Source: Cellulomonas flavigena DSM 20109 (lineage in GTDB: Bacteria > Actinomycetota > Actinomycetes > Actinomycetales > Cellulomonadaceae). Taken from it: DNA of 64,000 nucleotides. Positions 34,133 through 41,802 of the stretch are shown here, in pieces. The notes under the pieces are model-generated. The model saw nothing but the letters and a program-made list of their open reading frames with translations. It had not been told where the DNA came from and ran no database searches. A program made the translations under genes and the position numbers. Where the stretch lies: contig NC_014151.1 of assembly GCF_000092865.1 (NCBI RefSeq), positions 62,001 through 126,000 of the forward strand. The letters run 5' to 3'. Position 1 is the first letter of the stretch. Each line of letters starts with the position of its first letter.

Positions 34133-34188
34133 TGGTCACAGGTGTGACCACCTTCTGCGCGGGGCACTGCAGATGTGACCACTTCTGC
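34133..34188. promoter_or_regulatory. Operator-like TGTGACCA repeats upstream of map
   Basis: The palindrome TGGTCACA-GG-TGTGACCA (34133-34150) is followed by a third half-site TGTGACCA (34174-34181). The two rightward copies extend to TGTGACCAC(C)TTCTGC, starting 31 bp apart (about three helical turns). This spacing fits cooperative regulator binding; the protein is unknown. Confidence 0.5.
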
Positions 34189-34233
34189 CACGCCCCGCCC
34201 GTCCGCACTCGGCGGGGGTGAGAGGGTGGGGGC

Positions 34234-34998
34234 GTGGCACTCAAGTCCCCTGCGGAGATCGAGCAGATGCGCCCCGCCGGCCGGTTCGTGGCTGACGTCC
34301 TCACGTCGTTGCGCGAGCACGCGAAGGTCGGCATGACGACCGACGACCTCGACGCCCACGCGCGCGAGATGATCGCGAAGGCCGGTGCGCGGTCGGTCTA
34401 CCTCGGGTACCACCCGAGCTTTGGCGCGATGCCGTACCCGGGTGTCCTGTGCACGTCGGTCAACGACCACGCGCTGCACGGCCTGCCGTCGCAACGCGTG
34501 CTGGCCGACGGCGACGTCCTGAGCATCGACTTCGCGTGCGAGGTCGAGGGCTGGGTCGCCGACTCCGCTCTGACGTTTCAGCTCGGCACCACGACGCCCG
34601 AGGCGCAGCGTCTCATCACGGCGACCGAGCAGGCGCTCGCCGCCGGCATCGCCGCCGCCCAGCCCAACGGCCGCATGGGCGACATCTCGGCCGCGATCGG
34701 CAAGGTCGCCCGGCAGACCGGCTTCTCGCTCAACACCGACTTCGGCGGGCACGGCGTCGGCCGGACGATGCACGAGGACCCGCACGTCCCCAACGACGGC
34801 CGCGCGGGCACCGGCGTCAAGCTCAAGCCCGGCACGGTGATCGCGATCGAGCCGTGGTTCATGGCCGGCAGCAGCGACTACGTCATCGACGACGACGGCT
34901 GGACGATCCGCTCCGCCGACGGTGCGCTCACGGCCCACGCCGAGCACACGGTCGCCATCACCAGGCGCGGCCCGGTGGTCCTGACGTCCCGCGACTGA
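34234..34998 (+). CDS. map: Type I methionine aminopeptidase
   Basis: 254 residues. Removes the N-terminal Met from nascent proteins; cytoplasmic, two-metal enzyme. Metal-ligand regions are visible: 'LSIDFACEVEGWVADSALTF' (two Asp), 'GGHGVGRTMHEDPHVPN' (His), 'VIAIEPWF' (Glu) and 'AHAEHTVAITRRG' (Glu). 'ALHGLPSQRVLADGD' is also characteristic. A GAGGGT box ends 6 nt before GTG 34234, so the mRNA is probably leaderless. No secY/adk/infA context is seen, so this may be a second map copy. Confidence 0.95.
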   Translation: MALKSPAEIEQMRPAGRFVADVLTSLREHAKVGMTTDDLDAHAREMIAKAGARSVYLGYHPSFGAMPYPGVLCTSVNDHALHGLPSQRVLADGDVLSIDFACEVEGWVADSALTFQLGTTTPEAQRLITATEQALAAGIAAAQPNGRMGDISAAIGKVARQTGFSLNTDFGGHGVGRTMHEDPHVPNDGRAGTGVKLKPGTVIAIEPWFMAGSSDYVIDDDGWTIRSADGALTAHAEHTVAITRRGPVVLTSRD

Positions 34999-35034
34999 CC
35001 GTCGCCTCCACCTCTGTACCCACCCCCCGCCGAC

Positions 35035-35082
35035 CGGAACACCGGTCCTCGAACGGGGTGCCCGACGGTGAGCGGTGTTCCG
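35035..35082. terminator. Bidirectional hairpin between map and dinB
   Basis: CGGAACACCG (35035-35044) pairs with CGGTGTTCCG (35073-35082). It lies in the 105-bp gap between the convergent map and dinB genes, where a terminator is expected. A shorter alternative, GACCGG-AACA-CCGGTC, overlaps the left arm. Confidence 0.5.
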
Positions 35083-35103
35083 TTCGGCGAGGGGTGTGGC
35101 GGG

Positions 35104-36837
35104 TCAGCGGAGGTGGGCCGGGACCACGCTCGGGGGTGTGACACCCACCGGTTCGACGAGCACGAGCGGGTCCTCGTCCAGGTCGAGCACGCGCGAGCGC
35201 GCCGGCGCTGTGAGCGCCGTCTCGAAGCGGACCGTCGCCTCGCGGCCACGCACGTGCACGACCCACCCGCGCCCGAGGGTCGCGTGCTCGACGTCGAGGC
35301 CGGGCCGGGCGTTGGCCTCGTCGAGCGGGCGGCCGGTGACGGGGGCGCCGAGCGGCCGCCCGACCACGGCCTTCTCCGCGCCGACGAGCCGCGCGTCGTC
35401 CGCGACGAGGCGCGCGACCGTCGCGTCGACTTCCGGCACGTCGCCCGCCCCGGCCTGTGCGACGGCCGGTGCCGTGCTCGACGACGTGTCGCCGCCGGAG
35501 CCGGTCGCGTCGTGGCCGAGCGTCGGTGCGCCCTCGCCGTCCTCGAGCACCCCTGTGCCCTCGCCGTCCTCGAGCACCCCTGTGACCTCGCCGTCCTCGA
35601 GCACCCCCGTGACCTCGCCGTCGGCCGTGTCCATGCCCTCCGGGGAGCTCGCCACGTCGTCCACCAGCCGTCCGCTCACGTGGTCGTGCTCGCCGACGAC
35701 GGCGCGCCGCGGCGCGTCGAACAGGTGCGCGTCGAGGTCGAGCGCGAGCTGCGCGTGCGACGACAGGGAGTGGAACGCGACACCGAGCAGCCGCACGGGC
35801 TCCACGACCCCCGCGGCGAGCACGGCCCGCCGCGCGGCGTCGCGCAGCTCGGACCCCGACGCGGTCGGGTGCGGGAACGTCACCGACCGGGTGACGGTGG
35901 AGAAGTCGGCGTAGCGGACCTTCGCGACGACGGTCCGCGCGGCGCCGCCGTGACGCTCGAGCCGCTGCAAGGCCTCGTCGACGACGTCGTCGACGGCGGA
36001 CAGCACGACGTCCCGCCCGCGCAGGTCGACCGCGAAGGTGCGCTCGGCGCCGGCGGACTTGCGCTCGCTCGTCGTGACGACGGGCCGGTCGTCGAGCCCG
36101 CGGGACATGAGGTACAGCCCGGTGCCGTGCGCCTCGCCGAGGGTCATCGTCAGGGTGTCGAGGGGCTGTCGGCGCAGGTCGGCGACGGTGCGGACGCCGA
36201 GGCGCTCGAGCGCGCCCTGCGTGGCGGGGCCGACGCCGGGGACCTTTCGCACGTCGAGCGGGAGCAGCACGTCGTCCTCGTCCTCGGGCCGCACGACGAC
36301 CACGCCGCCGGGCTTGCGCAGGTCGGAGGCGATCTTGGCGACGAGCTTGGACCGCCCCACGCCGACGGACACGGTCAGCCCGGTGAGCTCGGTGACGCGT
36401 GCCTGGACCTGCGCGGCGGCCTCCTCGGGCTCGGGGGTGCCGCCGGGGGCGAGCGTGAGGTCGGCGAATGCCTCGTCGATCGACAGCGGCTCGACCGCGG
36501 GTGTCAGGTCGCGCAGGACGCCCATGATGACCTGCGAGTACGCGGCGTACGCGGCGAAGCGGGGGAACAGCACCGCCGCGGCGGGGCTGAGCCGTCGTGC
36601 GCGGGACATCGGCATCGCGGAGCGCGCGCCGTCGCGTCGGGCCTCGTAGGACGCGGTCGACACGACGCCCCGCCCGCCGGTGCCCCCGACGAGCACGGGC
36701 CTGCCCCGCAGCGACGGCTTGTCGCGCTGCTCGACGGCCGCGAAGAACGCGTCGGCGTCGAGGTGCAGCACCGTCGCGGCGTCGCGCACGCGCACCGCGT
36801 CGACGAGTCGCTGCGCCCGGTCACCTCCCCGCTCCAC
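35104..36837 (-). CDS. dinB: DNA polymerase IV (Y-family) with C-terminal extension
   Basis: 577 residues from GTG 36837, where a GAGGAT box ends 6 nt upstream. Error-prone translesion polymerase. Catalytic D27 ('VLHLDADAFFAAVEQRDKPS'), D120/E121 ('PLSIDEAFADL'), steric-gate Phe pair F31/F32, 'TVSVGVGRSKLVAKIASD', helix-hairpin-helix 'VRKVPGVGPATQGALERLGV' and the little finger are all seen. Family members are about 350-400 residues. Here a long tail (about 400-577) contains four near-repeats of a 9-residue acidic unit and a globular end ('HATLGRGWVVHVRGREATVRF') that could be a protein- or DNA-contact module. Confidence 0.94.
   Translation of the reverse strand: MERGGDRAQRLVDAVRVRDAATVLHLDADAFFAAVEQRDKPSLRGRPVLVGGTGGRGVVSTASYEARRDGARSAMPMSRARRLSPAAAVLFPRFAAYAAYSQVIMGVLRDLTPAVEPLSIDEAFADLTLAPGGTPEPEEAAAQVQARVTELTGLTVSVGVGRSKLVAKIASDLRKPGGVVVVRPEDEDDVLLPLDVRKVPGVGPATQGALERLGVRTVADLRRQPLDTLTMTLGEAHGTGLYLMSRGLDDRPVVTTSERKSAGAERTFAVDLRGRDVVLSAVDDVVDEALQRLERHGGAARTVVAKVRYADFSTVTRSVTFPHPTASGSELRDAARRAVLAAGVVEPVRLLGVAFHSLSSHAQLALDLDAHLFDAPRRAVVGEHDHVSGRLVDDVASSPEGMDTADGEVTGVLEDGEVTGVLEDGEGTGVLEDGEGAPTLGHDATGSGGDTSSSTAPAVAQAGAGDVPEVDATVARLVADDARLVGAEKAVVGRPLGAPVTGRPLDEANARPGLDVEHATLGRGWVVHVRGREATVRFETALTAPARSRVLDLDEDPLVLVEPVGVTPPSVVPAHLR
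35534..35635 (-). repeat. 27-bp in-frame repeat in the dinB tail
   Basis: About four units of 27 bp, each containing CTCGCCGTCCTCGAGCACCCC on the plus strand, which encode GE(V/G)TGVLED in the Pol IV tail. The length keeps the frame and the copies are nearly identical, suggesting recent slippage expansion of a disordered acidic linker. Confidence 0.85.
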
Positions 36838-36909
36838 CCCCCTATCCTCCGTCGCACCGGCGACACCCGCCGACGCGCCCGCGGTCCGGCAGCCGGAAGG
36901 GGCCGCCTG

Positions 36910-36965
36910 CGAGACCGGGCTCACGTCGCTGCGGGGCGGTCATGGGCGCTCTCAGCCCGGTCTCG
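36910..36965. terminator. 12-bp inverted repeat between the GH114 gene and dinB
   Basis: CGAGACCGGGCT (36910-36921) and AGCCCGGTCTCG (36954-36965) are perfectly complementary with a 32-nt loop. It lies 34 nt after the stop of the lipoprotein gene (minus strand) and upstream of dinB, so it is a terminator candidate for the former. Confidence 0.5.
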
Positions 36966-36999
36966 TGGCGCACGCGTCTCGCGAGGTGGACGGGAGGCG

Positions 37000-38007
37000 T
37001 CAGCAGGCGGCGTGCACCGAGCCCGGGGCGGAGCGAGGGGAGACGTCACGGTCGCGGAGGACCACCGTCAGGCCCGGCAGCCGCGTCACGGCGTCGGACT
37101 GCTCGGCGCACGCGGCGTCGAACGAGGCGCGGTCGTACTCCACGTCGAGCACCACGGGGTAGACCGACGTGTAGACGTCGCACTCCTCCCACTCGCGGCA
37201 CTCCTCGGCGACGACGAGGTCGGCGCCCAGTGCGCGCACCTCGGTGGTGAGCTCGGCGGTGTTCTTCTGCGCGAAGGCCAGGCCCGCGGCGTGCGCGCGC
37301 TCGACGAGCAGCGCGACGTACGCGAGGGTGTCCGCCGGAGCGATCAGGCCCAACGAGCGGGTGTAGGAGTCGAGGTTGTCGACCTCGACGGCGTCGAACC
37401 CGGCGGCCGCGCAGCCGTCGACGACCTTGCCGACGCGTTCGAGGACGCGGGCGCGCAGGTCGGCGCGCGTGAGGTCGTAGAGGACCTCGTCGGGCCAGCC
37501 GTCGTCGCGCACAGGCTCGCCGGCGTGGTGCAGGACGAGCTCGGGTTCGGTGCGCAGCAGGCGGTCGGTCTCGGACGGCTGGGTCTGGAAGCCGTTGACG
37601 TAGCAGACGTCGTACCGGCCGGTCGGGGCCGCCGTCGAGTCGCGCACGACGACGACGGTGTCGTCGGCGGGCGCGTCGGGCCCGCCGATCTGGTACTCGA
37701 ACCGCGCGCCGGGCTCGGGCAGCGTCACGGCGCGCGCGGTGGGGGTGTCGACGGGTGCGGGCGTCGGGCCGGCCGTGGGGCTGGGTGGGGGCGTCGTCAC
37801 CGTCGTCACGGGGGCGGGGGTGTCGGTGGCCGTGGAGGCCGGGGCCGGCGTGGCGGGCGCGGCGGACGACGTGGTCGCAGGCACCGTCGCGGCAGGCCCG
37901 ACGGCGCCCGGGTCCGGCCCGGGGACGGTCGCGTCGGTGCGGCAGCCGGCGAGCACGACGGCGCAAGCGAGGAGGACCCCCCGGCTCGGACGCGTCGTGG
38001 TCGGCAC
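37000..38007 (-). CDS. GH114-type (endo-alpha-1,4-polygalactosaminidase-like) lipoprotein
   Basis: 335 residues from GTG 38007; TACGGT ends 6 nt upstream. A lipoprotein signal with lipobox 'VVLAGC' (about 12-24) is followed by a Pro/Thr/Ala stalk to about residue 95, then a TIM-barrel domain of the GH114/DUF297 type: 'ARFEYQIGGP', 'YDVCYVNGFQTQ', 'GFDAVEVDNLDSYTRSLG', 'GLAFAQKNTAEL' and 'DLVVAEECREWEEC'. The acidic residues in 'EVDNLD' and 'VAEE' are the likely active site. It would act on a galactosamine-containing exopolymer at the cell surface; substrate inferred from the family. Confidence 0.85.
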   Translation of the reverse strand: MPTTTRPSRGVLLACAVVLAGCRTDATVPGPDPGAVGPAATVPATTSSAAPATPAPASTATDTPAPVTTVTTPPPSPTAGPTPAPVDTPTARAVTLPEPGARFEYQIGGPDAPADDTVVVVRDSTAAPTGRYDVCYVNGFQTQPSETDRLLRTEPELVLHHAGEPVRDDGWPDEVLYDLTRADLRARVLERVGKVVDGCAAAGFDAVEVDNLDSYTRSLGLIAPADTLAYVALLVERAHAAGLAFAQKNTAELTTEVRALGADLVVAEECREWEECDVYTSVYPVVLDVEYDRASFDAACAEQSDAVTRLPGLTVVLRDRDVSPRSAPGSVHAAC

Positions 38008-38136
38008 GCGGCCACCGTAACCTGGCAAACCGGACGCGTGCCCGAGGTCCACACGGACGGGTGACCAGGCGGAGGGTGCCGGTGACGTGTGTCACGGAAC
38101 GGTAACGGATGCGCGGTGACCTGGGAGGATGGCCCC

Positions 38137-38673
38137 GTGCCCCGTCTCTACCGCGTCATGACCGTCTGCACCGGCAACATCTGCCGCTCTCCCATGGCCG
38201 AGATCGTGCTGCGCGAGCGGCTCGCGGACGCGGGCCTCGGCGATGCGGTCGAGGTCGACTCCACGGGCATCAGCGACGAGGAGCACGGCAACCCCGTCGA
38301 CTGGCGGGCACGGTCCGTGCTGCGACGCCACGGCTACCCGACGGGCGAGGGGCACCGCGCCCGCCAGGTGCGTCCCACCGAGCTGCGTGAGCGCGACCTG
38401 CTGCTGCCCATGACCGCCGTGCACGCCCGCGCGCTGCGCCGGCTCGCGGACGGCGACTCGATGGTCACCGGGCGGATCCGCATGTTCCGCAGCTTCGACC
38501 CCGCGGCACCCGCGGAGCCCGGTCAGCCCGAGCACGTCCTCGACGTGGACGACCCCTGGTACGGCCCCGAGGACGGCTTCGAGGTGACGCTCGCGGAGGT
38601 CGAGGCGGCCGCCGACGGGATCGTCGCGTACGTCCGCGCGGCGCTGGACCGGGCGGGCGCGCCCGCCGAATGA
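38137..38673 (+). CDS. Low-molecular-weight protein-tyrosine phosphatase
   Basis: 178 residues. The P-loop 'CTGNICRS' (C11 to R17) and the general-acid motif 'DVDDPWYG' (DPxYG type) are intact, so the protein should be active. A GAGGAT box ends 6 nt before GTG 38137. In actinobacteria such enzymes act in Tyr-phosphorylation of polysaccharide or arsenate-type pathways, but neither partner is nearby. Confidence 0.94.
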   Translation: MPRLYRVMTVCTGNICRSPMAEIVLRERLADAGLGDAVEVDSTGISDEEHGNPVDWRARSVLRRHGYPTGEGHRARQVRPTELRERDLLLPMTAVHARALRRLADGDSMVTGRIRMFRSFDPAAPAEPGQPEHVLDVDDPWYGPEDGFEVTLAEVEAAADGIVAYVRAALDRAGAPAE

Positions 38674-38721
38674 CGTCGGCCCGCACCTGACGTCGGCCCC
38701 CACCTGACGTCGACCCGTCGG
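38671..38721 (+). repeat. 17-bp tandem repeat (3 units) from the phosphatase stop codon
   Basis: TGACGTCGGCCCGCACC, TGACGTCGGCCCCCACC and TGACGTCGACCCGTCGG follow one another. The first TGA is the phosphatase stop. Each unit holds a TGACGTCG motif. No coding role. Confidence 0.8.
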
Positions 38722-38804
38722 ACACCCGGCGCACCCGACGCGCTCCCGACGCGGACCCGCGCGCGGGGCGCGCCTCCGGCCCGTCGTGTGGCAGCGTGCT
38801 CGCC

Positions 38805-40370
38805 GTGCCCGACATCCGTCACGTCCTGTTCCCCGGCCGCCACCACCTCGTCACCGCGTTCCAGGCCGCGTACCTGGCGGACCTTCTCGCCGGCCGCGTG
38901 CGGGACGCCGCGGGCGAGCCGGTGACGTGCGCGCCCGACGCGCGCGTCGTGTGGGCGGTGACGTCCGCGACGCACAGCGGCACGCGTCGCAACCCCGTCC
39001 CCGCGCACCGCCGCGAGGCGATGATCGAGGCCGTGACTGCCCGGGCGGGCCTGCCGTCCCTCGTCGTGCCCGTGGCCGACGTGCCGCCGAGCCCGCGGTT
39101 CGCGCACACCGTGCTCGCCACCGCCGAGCTGGTGCTCGGCGCACCGCTGACCCCGGCCGACACGGTCGTCGCCTGCTCCACCCCGTCGGTCGCCGCCCTC
39201 TACACGGCCGAGGGCTTCCGCGTCGCGCCCGTCGAGGACGGCGCCCCGGGTGACCCGCCGCGGCCGTGGGACGTCCTCGAGCGCATGGTCGCGGGCGACC
39301 AGACGTGGCGCACGCTCGCGCACCCCGACGCCGTCGCGTACTACGAGCGGTACCGGCTCGATGCGCACGTCCGGCTCGTCCACACCGACCCGACCGTGCA
39401 GGACGACGGCGACCTCACCGAGACCCGCGACTACGCCACGTACACCGCGGCGTTCGACGACGCGTCGGACCGCAAGTGGGCGCAGGTCGCGCCGCACGTC
39501 GTGCCCGGGCGCGTCGTCGACCTGGGCTGCGCGGCCGGTGGTCTGCTGGAGCGCGCCGCGCGCGACCCTCGCCTGGCGGAGTCCGACCTGTACGGCGTCG
39601 ACGTGTCCCGGCACCTCGTCGCGGAGGCCGAGCACCGCCGCGCGCAGGGCGTGTTCGCCAACCCGAACGTGTTCTTCGCGCAGCGCAACCTGCTGCTGGG
39701 GCCGGTGTTCCCGGACCGGTCGGTCGACACGACGACGACCATCGCGCTGACCCACGAGATCGCGAGCTACGGCAACGGGCGTGCCGACCTCGAGCTGCTG
39801 GCCCGGCGGGTCTTCGCGCACACCCGCCCCGGGGGCGTGTGGATCAACTCTGACGTGCTCGGTCCGGGCGACCCGGACCGCGTCGTCGACCTCGTGCTCG
39901 AGGGCGACGGGGACGTCCCGCCGCGGGACCTGAGCGGCCTGGCGCGCGACGAGGCCGCCGCGTACGTCGCCGGTCTGGCACCCGCCGCGCGGTTCGTGCA
40001 GTTCGCGCAGGACTTCCCGGCGCTGTCCGGCGCCGACGTGGACGTCGAGTGGGTCGCCGCCGAACCGGGCGTCAGCGTCGCGCGCACCTCCCTGCGCACC
40101 GCGATGGAGTACCTGTACACGCGCGACTACACGGACTCGTGGCTCTCGGAGTGCCACGAGCGGTTCTGCGACATGACCGGCGACGACTGGCGCGACCTGC
40201 TCGAGGGCGTCGGGTTCGAGCTCGACCCCGGCAGCGGGCCGTGGCGCAACGAGTGGCTCGTCGAGAACCGGCTGCGCGTGGGCGCTGCGCTGCACGACCC
40301 GGCGACGGGCGAGCGGGTGCCGTGGCCGGACACGCACGTCCTCACGGTCGCGCGTCGCCCGCTGGCGTGA
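38805..40370 (+). CDS. Nucleotidylyltransferase-like / SAM methyltransferase fusion
   Basis: 521 residues. The N-terminal domain of about 150 residues starts 'HVLFPGRHHLVTAFQAAYL' and continues 'VVWAVTSATHSGTRRNPVP', recalling cytidylyltransferase/NMN adenylyltransferase folds, but without an exact HxGH motif. The C-terminal half is a class I methyltransferase with motif I 'RVVDLGCAAGGLLERAA' (about 236-252) and 'RPGGVWINSDVLGP'. CAGCGT ends 7 nt before GTG 38805. The combination suggests a small-molecule or cofactor modification; the substrate is unknown. Confidence 0.8.
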   Translation: MPDIRHVLFPGRHHLVTAFQAAYLADLLAGRVRDAAGEPVTCAPDARVVWAVTSATHSGTRRNPVPAHRREAMIEAVTARAGLPSLVVPVADVPPSPRFAHTVLATAELVLGAPLTPADTVVACSTPSVAALYTAEGFRVAPVEDGAPGDPPRPWDVLERMVAGDQTWRTLAHPDAVAYYERYRLDAHVRLVHTDPTVQDDGDLTETRDYATYTAAFDDASDRKWAQVAPHVVPGRVVDLGCAAGGLLERAARDPRLAESDLYGVDVSRHLVAEAEHRRAQGVFANPNVFFAQRNLLLGPVFPDRSVDTTTTIALTHEIASYGNGRADLELLARRVFAHTRPGGVWINSDVLGPGDPDRVVDLVLEGDGDVPPRDLSGLARDEAAAYVAGLAPAARFVQFAQDFPALSGADVDVEWVAAEPGVSVARTSLRTAMEYLYTRDYTDSWLSECHERFCDMTGDDWRDLLEGVGFELDPGSGPWRNEWLVENRLRVGAALHDPATGERVPWPDTHVLTVARRPLA

Positions 40371-40379
40371 CCTCGCACG

Positions 40380-40426
40380 GAGCGTGAAGCGTTGTTGCCG
40401 GAGTCCGGCAGCAACGCTCCACGCTC
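40380..40426. terminator. Long near-perfect hairpin after the methyltransferase
   Basis: GAGCGTG-AAGCGTTG-TTGCCGG on the left pairs with CCGGCA-GCAACGCT-CCACGCTC on the right, with only isolated mismatches and a tiny loop. It begins 9 nt after the stop at 40370 and is a strong terminator candidate. Confidence 0.7.
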
Positions 40427-40437
40427 TCGCCGCGCCG

Positions 40438-40559
40438 GGTCCGCGAGGCCGGGAGCGATCGACGCGGCCGCGTCCGGGCCGCTCGGCGAGACGGTGCTCG
40501 ACGAGGCGCGGGAACGACTCGGGCTGCCGCCGGCGGGTGCGCGGCAGCGGTGGTGGTGA
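40438..40559 (+). pseudogene. Possible degenerate 3' coding fragment
   Basis: In the frame ending TGA 40557-40559 the text reads '...AIDAAASGPLGETVLDEA' then 'RERLGLPPAGARQRWW' and stop, which looks like a normal protein C-terminus with actinobacterial codon bias. No start or ribosome-binding site is available because a terminator-like hairpin lies directly upstream. It could be the remnant of a deleted gene; I cannot identify the family. Confidence 0.3.
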
Positions 40560-40610
40560 CGGCGCCGACGTCCTGAGCGTCGTCGTGCGTCCGCGCGGCA
40601 GACTGGCCCC

Positions 40611-41786
40611 ATGAAGGTCGCCGCCCGCGCGCACGTCCCGCCGTTCGCCGTCATGGAGATCCTGGCCGCCGCCAACGCGCGCCGCGCCGCCGGGGAGCAC
40701 GTGCTCAACCTGTGCGCGGGGGAGCCGTCGACGGGCGCGTCGGACGTGGTGCGGCAGCGCGCGGTCGAGCTGCTGACGTCCGGCGACCTCGGGTACACCG
40801 AGTCGCTCGGCGCCCCGGGGCTGCGCGCGGCCATCGCGGCGCACTACGGCGACACGTACGGCGTCGACGTCGACCCGGCGCGGGTCGCGGTGACGACCGG
40901 CTCGTCGGGCGGGTTCATGCTCGCGTTCCTCGCGGCGTTCGACGTGGGCGACCGGGTCGCCCTGGCCCGTCCCGGCTACCCCGCGTACGCGAACATCCTC
41001 ACGGCGCTGGGGTGCGAGGTCGTCGACCTGGCCTGCGGGCCCGAGCAGCGCTACCAGCCGACGGTCGCGCAGCTCGAGGCCCTGGACGAGCCGGTCGAGG
41101 GGCTCGTCGTCGCGTCCCCCGCCAACCCGACGGGCACGATGATCGAGCCCGCCGAGCTCGCGGCCCTCGCCGCGTGGTGCGGCGAGCACGGGGTGCGGCT
41201 GGTCAGCGACGAGATCTACCACGGCATCACGTACGCCGACGCGGGCGGGACGGCACCGGAGACGGCCACGGCGGCCCGGTACCTCGCCACGGGCGCCGTC
41301 GTCGTGAACTCGTTCTCCAAGTACTGGGCCATGACCGGCTGGCGGCTGGGCTGGCTCGTCCTGCCCGACGACCTGGTCGGGCCCGTCGACGCGCTCGCGG
41401 GCAACGTCGCGCTGTGCCCGCCGGCGCTCGCGCAGCACGCGGGCGTCGCGGCGTTCAGCCCCGACGGCATGGCGGCGGCCCGCGCCAACGTCGAGCGGTA
41501 CGCCGACTCGCGTCGCCTGCTCCTCGACCGCCTGCCCGACCTCGGCTGGGACCCCGTCGCGCCCGCCGACGGCGCGTTCTACCTGTACGGCGACGTGTCC
41601 GCGACGGGCCTGGACGCCGTGACGTACTGCGCGCGGCTGCTCGACGAGGCGGGTGTCGCGATCACGCCGGGCACCGACTTCGACCCCGTCGGCGGCGGGT
41701 CGTGGGTGCGGCTGTCGTTCGCGTCGTCGGCAGCCGTGGTCGCGGAGGCGGCGGAGCGGATCGTGGCGTGGCAGCGGGGTCTGTGA
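40611..41786 (+). CDS. Pyridoxal-phosphate-dependent aminotransferase (class I/II)
   Basis: 391 residues, AspC/aspartate-type fold class I. The Schiff-base lysine is K237 in 'VVNSFSKYWAMTGWRLGW'. The N-terminal 'LNLCAGEPSTGASD', 'VASPANPTGTMIEP' and 'LVSDEIYHGITY' motifs are complete. CAGACT ends 6 nt before ATG 40611. The amino-acid substrate is not readable. The gene converges on the G6PDH gene with a 16-nt gap. Confidence 0.92.
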   Translation: MKVAARAHVPPFAVMEILAAANARRAAGEHVLNLCAGEPSTGASDVVRQRAVELLTSGDLGYTESLGAPGLRAAIAAHYGDTYGVDVDPARVAVTTGSSGGFMLAFLAAFDVGDRVALARPGYPAYANILTALGCEVVDLACGPEQRYQPTVAQLEALDEPVEGLVVASPANPTGTMIEPAELAALAAWCGEHGVRLVSDEIYHGITYADAGGTAPETATAARYLATGAVVVNSFSKYWAMTGWRLGWLVLPDDLVGPVDALAGNVALCPPALAQHAGVAAFSPDGMAAARANVERYADSRRLLLDRLPDLGWDPVAPADGAFYLYGDVSATGLDAVTYCARLLDEAGVAITPGTDFDPVGGGSWVRLSFASSAAVVAEAAERIVAWQRGL

Positions 41787-41802
41787 CGCGCGGACCGGAC
41801 GC

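Noticed and set aside
40384..40614. 76-codon plus-strand frame between methyltransferase and aminotransferase
   Set aside because: Arg/Pro-rich, no ribosome-binding site, starts inside a hairpin.
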